Positions 43,132-53,006 are shown, counted from the first letter of the stretch. The stretch is 64,000 bases of DNA from Gammaproteobacteria bacterium (GCA_027077805.1 JALWTS010000048.1:49491-113490), one strand, 5' to 3'. The notes: generated by a model from the sequence alone, not told the origin. Program-made: numbers and translations.

Positions 43132-44649
43132 TTAAGGATAAAATAAGGCTTGATATAGTCTATCAGAGATTAGATTGAATGTATCAGCAAATTGTTGCAA
43201 GTATTGATCCAATAGTATGGATAGTTCTTGATCTATCGCTGCTTCAATTTGAGTCATATGGCTATTGATTAATAATTCGGTCGCTATGCCTAAATGAAAG
43301 GATAATAAATCGCCCCAAGTTTGAAATTCTCGATAACAATACCAGCGTTTTTCACTACCTGTCTGACATTGAAAACCAGAATATTTTAGACTGTTATAAT
43401 CAATTAAATCGTCAGTTTGTTTGTATATCCTAAATGAAATATGCGAGGATTGTTGTTCATATCTTGGACGCAGTCTTGCCGCCTCTAAACTATTCGCACT
43501 GGTTGTGCCAACGGCATGGCGATATAAGGTTAAACCAAGTTTATGTATTCTGGCTTCAATGGTAAAATTATGTCCTAATTGATTGATACGGTGTTTAATA
43601 TTTTGTAAGCTGATACTATCAGTTGCTTGAATTGGGCTGTCTAAATAAAGTTGGATATGTAAGGCGTTATTAGGGTCAGTGCTATCCACGGTTAAATCAT
43701 CATCCGCATGATTTAATTTTCCAAAAATAATTTGCATGGTCATTGCATTAGCTTGTTGCAGATGTTTATTTAAATTGATTTGAATGACTTGATTTTCACT
43801 TAAATCAGCATGTTCTAAATAGGAAATATGAGTTAATTTAGCGAGATTGATATGAATCGCTTGTGAAAATTTAGTAGATGCTAAACCTTTTGTGAGATAC
43901 CAGCTATTAATATCTTCAATATTATCTGCTTGCAATAAATATAAAGCGGGCAATAGTAGTTTTAAATTCAATACACCATCTGGATGTAACTGTAGTTCTA
44001 AATTTGAACTTAATGGCGTATAGGCGTAAAGTAAGGTTTGTAGTTTAGTGCTAACATCTATTTCATTGTCAGGATTTTGTAGTTTCGTTAATTGCTTAAG
44101 GCGATATTGAATCCCCGTTTTAACTTGTCGTGCTAGTTGCTTGGCGGCAATGCTATTATTCGTTGGGGTTAATTGTGATTGTTCTAGTTGATGTAAAGCG
44201 AAGGGAACAAAATTTGGAAACAATAAAGCCAATGCCTGCTGGATTTTGGCAAAACTAGGATTATTATGGCGAGTCGTGCTGGCAACAAAATCTTGGGCAA
44301 ACGAGCCTGTTTGTAATTGAATTCGTTCAGGTAAACAGGCGATGTCTTCATGATATAACTGCCGAGTTATTTCTTGATCAGCAATAGAGATAATATTCAT
44401 GAGTTGATAATAAAGACCACTGGCTTGTAATTGTTTGCCTGTTGGATTTTTAGTCCCTAAACCCGTGTGGCTACCATTGACCACTAAGCCACGCATAATC
44501 GCATTAGAAAATAAATTAAACACATGATATAAACAAGGATCGGGTTCTTGGTTTAAGGCTTGGTTGTAAAAAATAAGCTCTTGATAATTGGAATGAGACC
44601 AACTAATAGGGGCAACGAATAATAAGCTGAATAATAATAAATATTTCAT
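43132..44649 (-). CDS. exported protein of unknown function
   Basis: 505 residues with a signal peptide (MKYLLLFSLLFVAPISWS). No recognised domain. Helical N-terminal half; the middle (about 215-370) alternates strands, with HPDGVLNLKLLLPALYLL and IEARIHKLGLTLYRHAVG; there are several Cys (CLYHVF, ACLPER, GFQCQTG, RWYCYREF) that could form disulfides after export. Starts 3 bases after the hydrolase gene, so the two are co-expressed and may function together in the periplasm. Confidence 0.7.
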   Translation of the reverse strand: MKYLLLFSLLFVAPISWSHSNYQELIFYNQALNQEPDPCLYHVFNLFSNAIMRGLVVNGSHTGLGTKNPTGKQLQASGLYYQLMNIISIADQEITRQLYHEDIACLPERIQLQTGSFAQDFVASTTRHNNPSFAKIQQALALLFPNFVPFALHQLEQSQLTPTNNSIAAKQLARQVKTGIQYRLKQLTKLQNPDNEIDVSTKLQTLLYAYTPLSSNLELQLHPDGVLNLKLLLPALYLLQADNIEDINSWYLTKGLASTKFSQAIHINLAKLTHISYLEHADLSENQVIQINLNKHLQQANAMTMQIIFGKLNHADDDLTVDSTDPNNALHIQLYLDSPIQATDSISLQNIKHRINQLGHNFTIEARIHKLGLTLYRHAVGTTSANSLEAARLRPRYEQQSSHISFRIYKQTDDLIDYNSLKYSGFQCQTGSEKRWYCYREFQTWGDLLSFHLGIATELLINSHMTQIEAAIDQELSILLDQYLQQFADTFNLISDRLYQALFYP

Positions 44650-44652
44650 AAT

Positions 44653-46557
44653 TTAATTTTGGTACTCTAAAACTAAATGATATAACGCTAATGTTTGTAA
44701 TAATGCTTGAATATACGCTTTACGTGGAAATGACCAAATTGCATAATCAGTTGAAATGTCCATGGGAGGACGAAAAGCTTGTTGCATAATACTCCAGTGA
44801 TGTCCTTTGATTTCACCTAAATCCACGGCATGGATATGATTGCTCATATCTTTGGGAAATAATTGATTCCTAGGAGTATTAGCAAATTTTTGACTTGAAT
44901 AAATGCCTTGTTGGTATAATCGGCTTTGAATTTGTGGTTGTTGCCATAATTGTGCTATTTCTTGTTCGGTAAGGCTTTGATGATAAGGTCGGGTGTCTAG
45001 TAATGCCATTTTGGTATTGGCTAACTCTACTTGGGTATCATACAAACCTGCGGGTGCGAGTTTAAAACCTTCAATAGAGGATAAATATAAAAATACCGAA
45101 TCTAAACTGAAATTAGCCCAATCTAATTGCCCATCATCGGTTAAGGTTGGTGCAATCACTGACGCTTGTTTTTGACCATAACGAGTAATGCCATTCGGTT
45201 GTGCAAAACTTGAAATATCCGTAATCGCCGATAGATTAAAGATAAAAGTGTTATCAGCAAAAGAGTGATTATTTAAATATAATAAATCCCATTTTGCACG
45301 ATTAACGGGTAACATATCCACAATGCCCTCACGCAAAGCGTAAACTTCATCACGTTGCAATAAAGTCTCTAATATTGATTCAATCGGATCAATGTCATAG
45401 TCGAATATCGCAAAAACTTCTCTAAATAAAGGTAATTGCCAAGCACTGATGGGTAAGCTCTGGATTAAAGGTGAAATACTGTCTAAAATCTGTTGATTAG
45501 ATTTTGTTTGTAGTTGATCTAACCATTGTTCCCAAGTTTTGTCTTGAGTGATTTGATCCATGACATCAATGCCTGTGCGAGCAATATTAGTGCCTTGAAT
45601 AACCCCACCATAGGTAATAAAACCGGCAATGCGTTGTCGTAATTTTGGACTTTGCCTGACCACGTCTAAAATCACTGCCGCACCTTTGCTATAACCCAGT
45701 AAAATAAATTGATGATTTTGATAAATTTCAGGGAGATTTTCCAACCATTGCACTAATAATTGGGTAAGGGCGTTATTATTTCCAACCGTATTACCTAGTT
45801 CTAATGCTCCTGCGGGATGTAATATATCAAAATAGGGGGGAGTATTCGTTTGGGCGTAAAAATTGTGATAGTCTTCTACCGTGAAGTCTAAACCATCTTC
45901 TTCGATAATAGGGCGTTGTGCTTCACGACCATAATATTGGTTGGCATCTTTTATAATTTCTTCAAAAATCGGGAATTGGATTAAATGTCCGGCATAACCG
46001 GGTACAATGACTAGGGCAATTTTTTGGGGGGGTTGTTTGTATCGTTGCCAAGTGATGGCTTGTATCGTTGCCTGTCCAATCTCAGAGTCAAAAAAGTTTT
46101 GTTGTGAGGGGCTTGGTTGGTATTGCTTAATTGTAGCAAGATAATGCTTGATTTGTGGTAGTGCCAAAATTTGGCTGGGAATCGCTAAATCAAAGTTTGC
46201 TGAGGCAATGCGTTGGTAATTATTCGAATCTGAGTAAATTTTAGTACGAATCTGATAAGCCTCGCTTGAAGTATCGGCTTGTAAAACTTTATCAATCACT
46301 TGATTAAAGCGATAAGGTGTCCAAGCCGTATGTTCTCTAAGTTGACTGTAATATGTCTGAAAGTGATCTAACTGATAAGCTGGGAGCGTTAAGGTTTGTT
46401 TTTTAATTTCTAATGCAAATAATTGATTAAATAATAATTTCCAATCAATTTGTTTGACTAAACTTAAACTATCTGCATAAAGATTGGACATATTGCTGAT
46501 AACAATAAACAGTAGGACTACTGCTATTTTAATTATTCTAAAGGTAATGTTTGACAT
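44653..46557 (-). CDS. exported alpha/beta-hydrolase-like protein
   Basis: 634 residues after a signal peptide (MSNITFRIIKIAVVLLFIVI... to LYADS). The alpha/beta-hydrolase core has VIVPGYAGH (oxyanion region) and the nucleophile elbow LLGYSKGAAVILDVV with S290; a candidate acid/His pair lies in the C-terminal third (NHIHAVDLGEIKGHHWSIM). Substrate unknown. I start it at 46557, where the signal peptide begins; an upstream ATG at 46671 overlaps the HPP gene by 8 bases, but its first residues look like a leftover of another gene (see 46533-46671). Neither start has a clear ribosome site. Confidence 0.75.
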   Translation of the reverse strand: MSNITFRIIKIAVVLLFIVISNMSNLYADSLSLVKQIDWKLLFNQLFALEIKKQTLTLPAYQLDHFQTYYSQLREHTAWTPYRFNQVIDKVLQADTSSEAYQIRTKIYSDSNNYQRIASANFDLAIPSQILALPQIKHYLATIKQYQPSPSQQNFFDSEIGQATIQAITWQRYKQPPQKIALVIVPGYAGHLIQFPIFEEIIKDANQYYGREAQRPIIEEDGLDFTVEDYHNFYAQTNTPPYFDILHPAGALELGNTVGNNNALTQLLVQWLENLPEIYQNHQFILLGYSKGAAVILDVVRQSPKLRQRIAGFITYGGVIQGTNIARTGIDVMDQITQDKTWEQWLDQLQTKSNQQILDSISPLIQSLPISAWQLPLFREVFAIFDYDIDPIESILETLLQRDEVYALREGIVDMLPVNRAKWDLLYLNNHSFADNTFIFNLSAITDISSFAQPNGITRYGQKQASVIAPTLTDDGQLDWANFSLDSVFLYLSSIEGFKLAPAGLYDTQVELANTKMALLDTRPYHQSLTEQEIAQLWQQPQIQSRLYQQGIYSSQKFANTPRNQLFPKDMSNHIHAVDLGEIKGHHWSIMQQAFRPPMDISTDYAIWSFPRKAYIQALLQTLALYHLVLEYQN

Positions 46558-46671
46558 TGTGGACAGTAATAACTCGCTGTTGGTGGATAATAACATTGGT
46601 AATCGTTTGGGATTGTCATGCTTGAATCCCTTGGCAAATGAAATGGTTTCAACTTTAGGTAAGTCAGGCAT
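46533..46671 (-). pseudogene. probable internally deleted mutM (fpg) remnant
   Basis: From the ATG at 46671 the frame begins MPDLPKVETI, close to the invariant MPELPEVET start of formamidopyrimidine-DNA glycosylase. In another frame of the same strand, the next 130 bases end in TASYYCPQCQTLPLE and a stop at 46533, like the Fpg C-terminal zinc finger (E. coli ATFYCRQCQK). About 240 codons would be missing between. Both ends in the right order and strand argue for a scar rather than chance. Confidence 0.45.
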
Positions 46672-47836
46672 GATTCAAAGTCCCATAGTTTTTAGCATCA
46701 CTATGCAGTGAGGCAATTAAATCTTTAGGGGTGATCATACCAATTAAATGTTTGTCATCATTAATCACAGGAATATGATGCACATTATGTTGATGGATTA
46801 ACAAAAATAAATCTAAAATATGTTGATCTTGATGCACGGTTAAGACAGGTGTCGTCATAATATGACCCGCATATTCGGGTTTATTGCTATGTTGCCCTGG
46901 CGTGCGTTTAATAAAATTCTCTAAACGAGTTTTTAATGTGGCTGAATCTGGTGTTGGGACTTTAATTTGATTTAGAAAATCAGCAATTGAGACAATACCA
47001 ATCACCCGATTATTATTATCAACAATAGGTAAGCAATGAATTTTATATTGGCCCATTAACTGCCATAGGGTTTCAACTTCGGTGTCATATTGGGCAGAAA
47101 TCGCAGGAAAAGTCATAATATCTCTACATGAAATCTCACCCATACGTCTTTGGCGAATATGCGTAGCGGTTAAACTAAAAATTTGGTCTAGTTCCTCTTC
47201 GGATACGTCAATGTACATATCTTGTTGTTGTAAGACTTCTTTTAAGTCTTCTTTCGCAAGCTGTAGCTGAAAATTCGGTTTCTCTTCATCAGGTGAAAGT
47301 AAGGTTTTAAGGCGACTTGGATAATAACGATTTGGTAAGATATTATTGATAATTAAGGCACAAACTAACAGAATTATTATATTAGTTAACAGGGGCGTAC
47401 TTAAATATTGATACCCCATTTGTTGGATGCTGTTATTTGCTAATGCCATACTTAAAGCTGTACCACTGGCCGGCGGATGGAGACAACGCAATAGGTACAT
47501 ACCGAGTATTGCTAAGCTAACGGCAATACCCGCGGCTAACAACGGCAATGAAATCAGTTTTGCACAACTAATGCCAATAAATCCTGCTAATAAATGACCT
47601 GCTACAAATGGCCAAGGCTGGGATAATGGCCCATGAGGGATTGCAAACAACAATAAACAAGAAGCCCCCATGGAACCGACAAACCAAGGTAACTGTTGGG
47701 GGGATAAATAATAATAGCTAATATATAACATACTCACCATTGCGATTAGCCCCATACTGGCAGATAATATTTTTTCGCCAAATGAGGTATTATCCTCAGC
47801 GGGTGCAAAGGCAGCGATTAAGGTTTTAAGCTTCAT
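46664..47836 (-). CDS. HPP-family membrane protein with two CBS domains
   Basis: 390 residues. Residues about 15-175 form several membrane helices with the HPP signature CLHPPASGTALSMAL near 120; two CBS domains follow (about 230-290 with DIMTFPAIS and IVDNNNRVIGIVSIADFL; 320-385 with HIMTTPVLTV and VINDDKHLIGMITPKDLI). HPP proteins are proposed nitrite or anion transporters; CBS pairs sense adenine nucleotides. The fusion suggests energy-dependent gating. Start at ATG 47836, 2 bases after the metalloprotease gene. Confidence 0.9.
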   Translation of the reverse strand: MKLKTLIAAFAPAEDNTSFGEKILSASMGLIAMVSMLYISYYYLSPQQLPWFVGSMGASCLLLFAIPHGPLSQPWPFVAGHLLAGFIGISCAKLISLPLLAAGIAVSLAILGMYLLRCLHPPASGTALSMALANNSIQQMGYQYLSTPLLTNIIILLVCALIINNILPNRYYPSRLKTLLSPDEEKPNFQLQLAKEDLKEVLQQQDMYIDVSEEELDQIFSLTATHIRQRRMGEISCRDIMTFPAISAQYDTEVETLWQLMGQYKIHCLPIVDNNNRVIGIVSIADFLNQIKVPTPDSATLKTRLENFIKRTPGQHSNKPEYAGHIMTTPVLTVHQDQHILDLFLLIHQHNVHHIPVINDDKHLIGMITPKDLIASLHSDAKNYGTLNHA

Positions 47837-47838
47837 TG

Positions 47839-48597
47839 TTATGGTATCCAAGCAATTTCTTTCGCAGTGTATTCACCAATCACACAATCTTTTAAACTTT
47901 TAGGCATTTCAGCAGAATAAGGGCTGATGGCAATTCGTCCTCCCATGAGTTCGGCTTTGGTTTGCGGAAACAGTGGTTGTTGATTGGGGTTTGCTAAACC
48001 AATGGGGTTAATGGGCTGACCCTTTAAGTCATATTTGTCTGTTGCTCTAACGGTATGCAGGATTTCATGGGCAATAATAATATTGTTTTGTGTTTTTTGT
48101 CGTTGAGAAGCAAAGGCATGTACCATGCCTATCATACCTTCTTTTAGTCCTAAGGAATGATCTAAGGTTTGCTGTTGATCGGGATCATAATATAAGACGA
48201 ATATTTGGATTTGTGCAGGAATTTCATCATCATATTTACTGGCCCAATAACGAAATTCTAAACTCCACAAAACAGTTGACATTAAACTTTGAGGTTTCGG
48301 AGGTAACGGTGGCATTTCTTTAATTTCGGAACCTAATATTATTTTAAATGCTTGTGTATGAATGTTGGGATATTTTCCTGCCTCACGACTAAAAAACGCT
48401 TCAATGTCATTAAAGTCTTCAGATTTTAAGCGGTTAATGGTTTTGCTTGCCGCCGTGCTATTGTCAGCATTGATCGCATGAATTGCAACCCACACAGGTT
48501 TATCCCAATCCCTAATTCTATTTTGAACTAAAAACGCTTTGCCTGCTACTAGTAGCAAGATAAATAGTAAAAATAAAATACGACGTTTTTTCCACAT
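47839..48597 (-). CDS. membrane-anchored zinc metalloprotease-like protein
   Basis: 252 residues, with an N-terminal anchor (ILFLLFILLLVAGKAFLV) and HEILH at 177-181 in NIIIAHEILHTVRATDKYD, the HExxH zinc motif; a later Glu or Asp could be the third ligand. No pro-region is seen. It could be a periplasm-facing peptidase or an inactive zincin. Substrate unknown. Start at ATG 48597, 16 bases after rng. Confidence 0.75.
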   Translation of the reverse strand: MWKKRRILFLLFILLLVAGKAFLVQNRIRDWDKPVWVAIHAINADNSTAASKTINRLKSEDFNDIEAFFSREAGKYPNIHTQAFKIILGSEIKEMPPLPPKPQSLMSTVLWSLEFRYWASKYDDEIPAQIQIFVLYYDPDQQQTLDHSLGLKEGMIGMVHAFASQRQKTQNNIIIAHEILHTVRATDKYDLKGQPINPIGLANPNQQPLFPQTKAELMGGRIAISPYSAEMPKSLKDCVIGEYTAKEIAWIP

Positions 48598-48613
48598 AGC
48601 CAAGCCGTTTTTG

Positions 48614-50071
48614 TCAAATTAATACTATATCATACTGCTCCTGAGTATATAAAGTTTCTGCTTGTAATTTAATCGGTTTCCCAATAAATTGTTCTAAGCG
48701 GGCAAGGTTATCAGATTCTTGATCTAATAAGACATCAATGACTGAATTTGAGGTTAAAACCAAAAATTTTTTGGCTTCGTATTGACGTGATTCACGAATA
48801 ATTTCACGAAAGATTTCATAACAAATAGTTTCGGGTGTTTTCATATAGCCTCTACCACTACAGAAAGGACAAGGTTGACATAGGGTATGTTCTAAACTCT
48901 CACGGGTACGTTTACGGGTCATTTGCACTAAGCCTAAGGATGAGACTTCACTAATATGGGTACGGGCATGATCTTTAGCCAAATGTTTTTCTAAACTGCG
49001 TAATACTTGGCGTTTATGTTCTTCTTCTAGCATATCAATAAAATCAACAATAATAATTCCACCCAGATTACGCAGTTTTAGTTGGCGAGTAATCGCTTGT
49101 ACGGCTTCTAAATTGGTTTTAAAAATGGTTTCTTCTAAATTTCTATGCCCAACAAAGGCACCCGTATTCACATCAATGGTAGTCATCGCTTCGGTTTGAT
49201 CAAAAACCAAGTGCCCTCCCGATTTTAATTGCACTTTTCGATCTAAGGCTCGATCAATTTCATCTTCAATACTATATAGATCAAAGATCGGACGTTCACC
49301 ACTATAATATTCAATTTTTTTTGCCAGTTCGGGGCAATATTGATTGGCGAAATCGATTACCTCGTGAAAGGTGGTATGAGAATCAATTCTGACTTTTTCA
49401 ATATCAGAACCCACCATATCCCTTAAAATCCTCAGGCTTAATTGCATGTCTTCATAGATTAAACTACAGCTTGCTTGCAATTGAATTTTTTTTATTAATT
49501 CTTGCCAAAGTTTTGACAAAAAATTAATTTCCTTATGTAAGACCGTTTCTTCAATGCCTTCCGCGGCAGTTCTGACAATAAACGAGCCTACCTTATCATG
49601 ACAATAATCGGTAATAATATTTTTTAAACGTTGGCGTTCCTCATCTTCTTCAATTTTTTGCGAGATACCGACGGATGTCAGTTCTGGCATAAATACTAAA
49701 TAACGAGAAGGAATCGACAGTTGGGTGGTTAATCTTGCCCCTTTACTGCCTAGCGGGTCTTTTACGACTTGTACGATAATTTCCTGCCCTTCATTTAATA
49801 TTTCCGCAATGGATTCTAGTTGGCTATTAGGATTAAAACGACCATTGCTTAATAAATCCGTAGCATGTAAAAATGCGGCTCGTTCTAAGCCAATATCAAT
49901 AAAAGCGGCTTGCATTCCGGGTAAGACTCGACAGACTTTGCCTTTATAAATATTTCCTAATAAGCCTAAGTTATGAATACGCTCAATATAAATCTCTTGT
50001 AACATGCCATTTTCCACAATCGCAATTCGAGATTCAGGCGGGGTAATATTCATAAGTAGCTCAACTGACAT
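48614..50071 (-). CDS. rng: ribonuclease G
   Basis: 485 residues, RNase E/G family, which matures 16S rRNA 5' ends and degrades mRNA. S1 domain at 30-100 (GNIYKGKVCRVLPGMQAAFIDIG), DNase-like catalytic region with GGIIIVDFIDM (metal Asp near 345) and the zinc-link CQPCPFCSG near 405. Lacks the long C-terminal tail of RNase E. ATG at 50071 is preferred over 50074 because AAGGATA is better spaced. It follows maf as in E. coli. Confidence 0.97.
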   Translation of the reverse strand: MSVELLMNITPPESRIAIVENGMLQEIYIERIHNLGLLGNIYKGKVCRVLPGMQAAFIDIGLERAAFLHATDLLSNGRFNPNSQLESIAEILNEGQEIIVQVVKDPLGSKGARLTTQLSIPSRYLVFMPELTSVGISQKIEEDEERQRLKNIITDYCHDKVGSFIVRTAAEGIEETVLHKEINFLSKLWQELIKKIQLQASCSLIYEDMQLSLRILRDMVGSDIEKVRIDSHTTFHEVIDFANQYCPELAKKIEYYSGERPIFDLYSIEDEIDRALDRKVQLKSGGHLVFDQTEAMTTIDVNTGAFVGHRNLEETIFKTNLEAVQAITRQLKLRNLGGIIIVDFIDMLEEEHKRQVLRSLEKHLAKDHARTHISEVSSLGLVQMTRKRTRESLEHTLCQPCPFCSGRGYMKTPETICYEIFREIIRESRQYEAKKFLVLTSNSVIDVLLDQESDNLARLEQFIGKPIKLQAETLYTQEQYDIVLI

Positions 50072-50093
50072 CATTATCCTTTATGGCAACAAA

Positions 50094-50690
50094 TTATGGT
50101 GCTTCACGATTAATCCAAAAATTAATATTAAATTTTAGCAGTAACTCACTGGTTTCATAGAGTGGTATCCCCATAATTCCTGAATAACTGCCTTCAATTT
50201 TTTCAATAAAGCTGGCTCCATGACCTTGAACGGCATAGCTTCCTGCCTTACCCTGTGGTTCCCCCGTTTGCCAATACTGCAAAATTTCAGCATCCTTTAA
50301 TGCTCGAAACCAAACCTTATTAGTATTTAAACAATATTGCTGTTGTTGTTTGTCTTGTATGGCGATTGCCGATAGTACTTGATGACAGCGTCCTGATAAC
50401 TGTTTTAACATTAACCTGCTATCGCTTTGGTCTTTAGGTTTGCCAAAAATTTGTTGTTCAACGACTACAATGGTATCTGCGGCTAAAATGACGGCATTTT
50501 CATCAAATAATTGTTGTTGTATAGTGTTTGCTTTGGTTTTTGCCATACGAGTGACAAATTGTGCGGGTGCTTCCTTGGGATAGGGTGTTTCGTCAATATC
50601 AGCGACAATGGTTTTAAAATCAACGGCTAATTGTCGTAACAACTGCTGGCGACGAGGTGAGGCAGACGCAAGATATAAGGTTTTTGACAT
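50094..50690 (-). CDS. maf: Maf-family nucleotide pyrophosphatase (YhdE-like)
   Basis: 198 residues. LYLASASPRRQQLLRQL at the start is the Maf phosphate loop; DIDETPYPKE, ILAADTIVVVEQQIFGKP and the later EGSYSGIMGIPLYET complete the family. Hydrolyses dTTP/UTP and modified nucleotides to monophosphates. The order maf-rng is that of E. coli. Gap to rlmH is only 5 bases. Confidence 0.95.
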   Translation of the reverse strand: MSKTLYLASASPRRQQLLRQLAVDFKTIVADIDETPYPKEAPAQFVTRMAKTKANTIQQQLFDENAVILAADTIVVVEQQIFGKPKDQSDSRLMLKQLSGRCHQVLSAIAIQDKQQQQYCLNTNKVWFRALKDAEILQYWQTGEPQGKAGSYAVQGHGASFIEKIEGSYSGIMGIPLYETSELLLKFNINFWINREAP

Positions 50691-50695
50691 GCGGC

Positions 50696-51154
50696 TTATG
50701 CTCTATGGTAAGGATGGTTATGATTAAGACTCCAAGCTCGATAAATTTGTTCCACTAATATGACTCGAACTAAGCCATGAGGCAAGGTCAGTGTTGATAA
50801 TGACCATAAATAATCGGCTTGATCCCGACAACTTTGAGCCAAACCATTAGCCCCACCAATTAATAAGGCAATATCATTACCTTGCCGTTGCCAATCTTGT
50901 AATTGTTGGGCTAAGGTTTCAGTATTCCAGCTTTTGCCTTTTACTTCTAAGGCAATAATCATGGCATTTTTAGGAATACGTTGGATCATTTGTTGGCTTT
51001 CTTCGGTGATAATGGCTTGGGTTTGTTTTTTTTTGCTGACAGGAATTTCAATTAGGTTTAAATAATTGTTAGGTAAGCGTTTGGCATAATCTTGATAGGC
51101 TTGTTGAACCCAATTAGGCATTTTAGTGCCTACTGCAATAATATGAAGTTTCAT
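50696..51154 (-). CDS. rlmH: 23S rRNA (pseudouridine-1915-N3) methyltransferase RlmH
   Basis: 152 residues, SPOUT fold with C-terminal trefoil knot: LLIGGANGLAQSCRDQADYLW and LTLPHGLVRVILVEQIYRAW, then NHPYHRA, the usual C-terminus. It methylates pseudouridine 1915 of 23S rRNA, made by RluD, whose gene heads the same cluster. ATG 51154 gives the standard MKLHIIAVGTKMP start. Confidence 0.97.
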   Translation of the reverse strand: MKLHIIAVGTKMPNWVQQAYQDYAKRLPNNYLNLIEIPVSKKKQTQAIITEESQQMIQRIPKNAMIIALEVKGKSWNTETLAQQLQDWQRQGNDIALLIGGANGLAQSCRDQADYLWSLSTLTLPHGLVRVILVEQIYRAWSLNHNHPYHRA

Positions 51155-51156
51155 GC

Positions 51157-51888
51157 TCAATCCATCCAAATTAAACTTGCCATACGTCCTGTGCTTGGTT
51201 CACGACGATAGGAATAGAATAAGTCAGCTTGACTATAGGTACAATACTCACCACCATAAATTTGTTGAATGCCCAGTTGTTGTAATTGCTGTTTGGCAAT
51301 AACGTACATGTCGGCCAACCAATGTTGGGGACGATTGGATTTAAATGCCACGATAGATTCAGGTTGTTGTTGAATAAACGTTTGATAAACCTCAATACCT
51401 ACTTCAAAATAGCCTTGACTAATGGCAGGTCCTAAGCAAACCATGAGTTGTGTGGGGGAGCTTTGTAATTGTTGAATGGTTTTCGTAATAATTTGATTGG
51501 CTAAACCACGCCAACCTGCGTGAATTGCCGCGATTTCCGTACCTTGTTGATTGCAAACCAGTAAAGGTAAACAATCAGCAGTTAAAACCACACAAACTTG
51601 CTTGGCTTGTTGGCTATAACTAGCATCGGCTTGACTATGATAGCTGTGATCAATGCAAACCGCTGTATTGCCATGGATTTGTTGTAGCCAAGCAGGTGCT
51701 TGCGGTAAGCCTAATTGTTGTTGTAATTGCTGACGATTATGTTCAACCGTTTGCTTATTATCGCCCACATGTTGGGCTAAATTAAAACTATGATAAGGTG
51801 CTGAACTATTGCCACCCATGCGAGTAGTCGTATAAGCATGAACTGAGGTAGGTGCTGGCCATTTTGCTGGGATTAGACTAGGATTCAT
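51157..51888 (-). CDS. pgeF: laccase-domain protein PgeF (YfiH), purine nucleoside phosphorylase/peptidoglycan editing factor
   Basis: 243 residues with the YfiH blocks: QIHGNTAVCIDH, VLTADCLPLLVC (Cys ligand), AIHAGWRGLANQI (His ligand) and GPAISQGYFEVG, with YSYRREPSTGRMASLIW at the end. Copper/zinc dependent; reported to act on purine nucleosides and to prevent errors in peptidoglycan peptides. Follows rluD as in E. coli. Confidence 0.95.
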   Translation of the reverse strand: MNPSLIPAKWPAPTSVHAYTTTRMGGNSSAPYHSFNLAQHVGDNKQTVEHNRQQLQQQLGLPQAPAWLQQIHGNTAVCIDHSYHSQADASYSQQAKQVCVVLTADCLPLLVCNQQGTEIAAIHAGWRGLANQIITKTIQQLQSSPTQLMVCLGPAISQGYFEVGIEVYQTFIQQQPESIVAFKSNRPQHWLADMYVIAKQQLQQLGIQQIYGGEYCTYSQADLFYSYRREPSTGRMASLIWMD

Positions 51889-51936
51889 GGTTGAGTATCG
51901 TTTTCATATCGGGGGATAAACTGATTAAAATCAATT

Positions 51937-52884
51937 TTATTGCTTTGTATTGCTTTCGGCGACGATTGCTAATAATTGTGCAAAATCTTGCGGTAAATCA
52001 ATTTCCCATTCCAGCCATTGTTGCCGATAGGGATGAACTAAGCCAAGTTTGTAGGCATGCAAGGCTTGGCGTGGAAATTGTTGTAATTGGCTTAATAATT
52101 GCTCTGAACTATCTCGGGGCAAACGTGGTCGTGGATTATAACGTTTATCGCCGACTAAGGGGTGTTTAATATGTGCCATATGCACTCGAATTTGATGAGT
52201 ACGTCCTGTTTCTAATGTTAGTTGCACATGGCTATGATTCGTAAAGCGTTGCAGAATACGATAATGGGTCAGTGCTGGTTTGCCATTAGGGTTTACTGCC
52301 ATTCGGGTTCTATCGCTTGGATGACGAGCAATAGGTGCTTCTACCTTACCACCTGCGGTCATATAACCTGTAACAATCGCTTGATATTGGCGTGATACCT
52401 TTCGTTGTTGTAATTGCACCACTAAATATTTATGACAAGCTAAGGTTTTCGCAATCACCAATAAACCCGACGTATCTTTATCTAAACGATGCACAATCCC
52501 TGCTCGTGGAATCGTGGCTAAATTAGGATCATAATAGAGTAGGGCGTTTTGTAACGTGCCTTGATAATTGCCTGCCCCTTGATGTACCACGAAATCCGCA
52601 GGTTTATTGATAATTAATAAATGTTCATCTTCATAGACTATCTCTAAGTCAATCGCTTCAGGTAGGCAATGAGTCTCAGGCTCTGCTATGGGGGATACCA
52701 CAATTTCATCCCCAGTTTTTACTTTGTCTTTAGGACGGGCAGGTTTATGCTGTAAGCGAATATGACCATCAATAATCCATTGTTTAAGACGATTACGGGA
52801 GTATTCGGGGAGTAATTGGGCTAAGGCTTGATCTAGGCGTTGTCCTTGTAGGATTTCTGGGATTTGTAGGGTGATGTTGCTCAT
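51937..52884 (-). CDS. rluD: 23S rRNA pseudouridine synthase RluD
   Basis: 315 residues. N-terminal S4 domain (RLDQALAQLLPEYSRNRLKQWI) and RluA-family catalytic core with GIVHRLDKDTSGLLVIAKT (catalytic Asp) and LETGRTHQIRVHMAHIKHPLVGD. RluD modifies positions 1911, 1915 and 1917 in helix 69. First gene of the nine-gene minus-strand unit, divergent from bamD, matching E. coli. Confidence 0.96.
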   Translation of the reverse strand: MSNITLQIPEILQGQRLDQALAQLLPEYSRNRLKQWIIDGHIRLQHKPARPKDKVKTGDEIVVSPIAEPETHCLPEAIDLEIVYEDEHLLIINKPADFVVHQGAGNYQGTLQNALLYYDPNLATIPRAGIVHRLDKDTSGLLVIAKTLACHKYLVVQLQQRKVSRQYQAIVTGYMTAGGKVEAPIARHPSDRTRMAVNPNGKPALTHYRILQRFTNHSHVQLTLETGRTHQIRVHMAHIKHPLVGDKRYNPRPRLPRDSSEQLLSQLQQFPRQALHAYKLGLVHPYRQQWLEWEIDLPQDFAQLLAIVAESNTKQ

Positions 52885-53006
52885 AGTTTCGTCAATAAAA
52901 ATTACTGATTTTATTAGTGATAAGGATTAGTTATTATCCTTGGTTTAGGGGAGCTTAACAATAGCAAATTTCAGTAAATCAGTAGCAAAGTAACTGAGAT
53001 GCTGAG

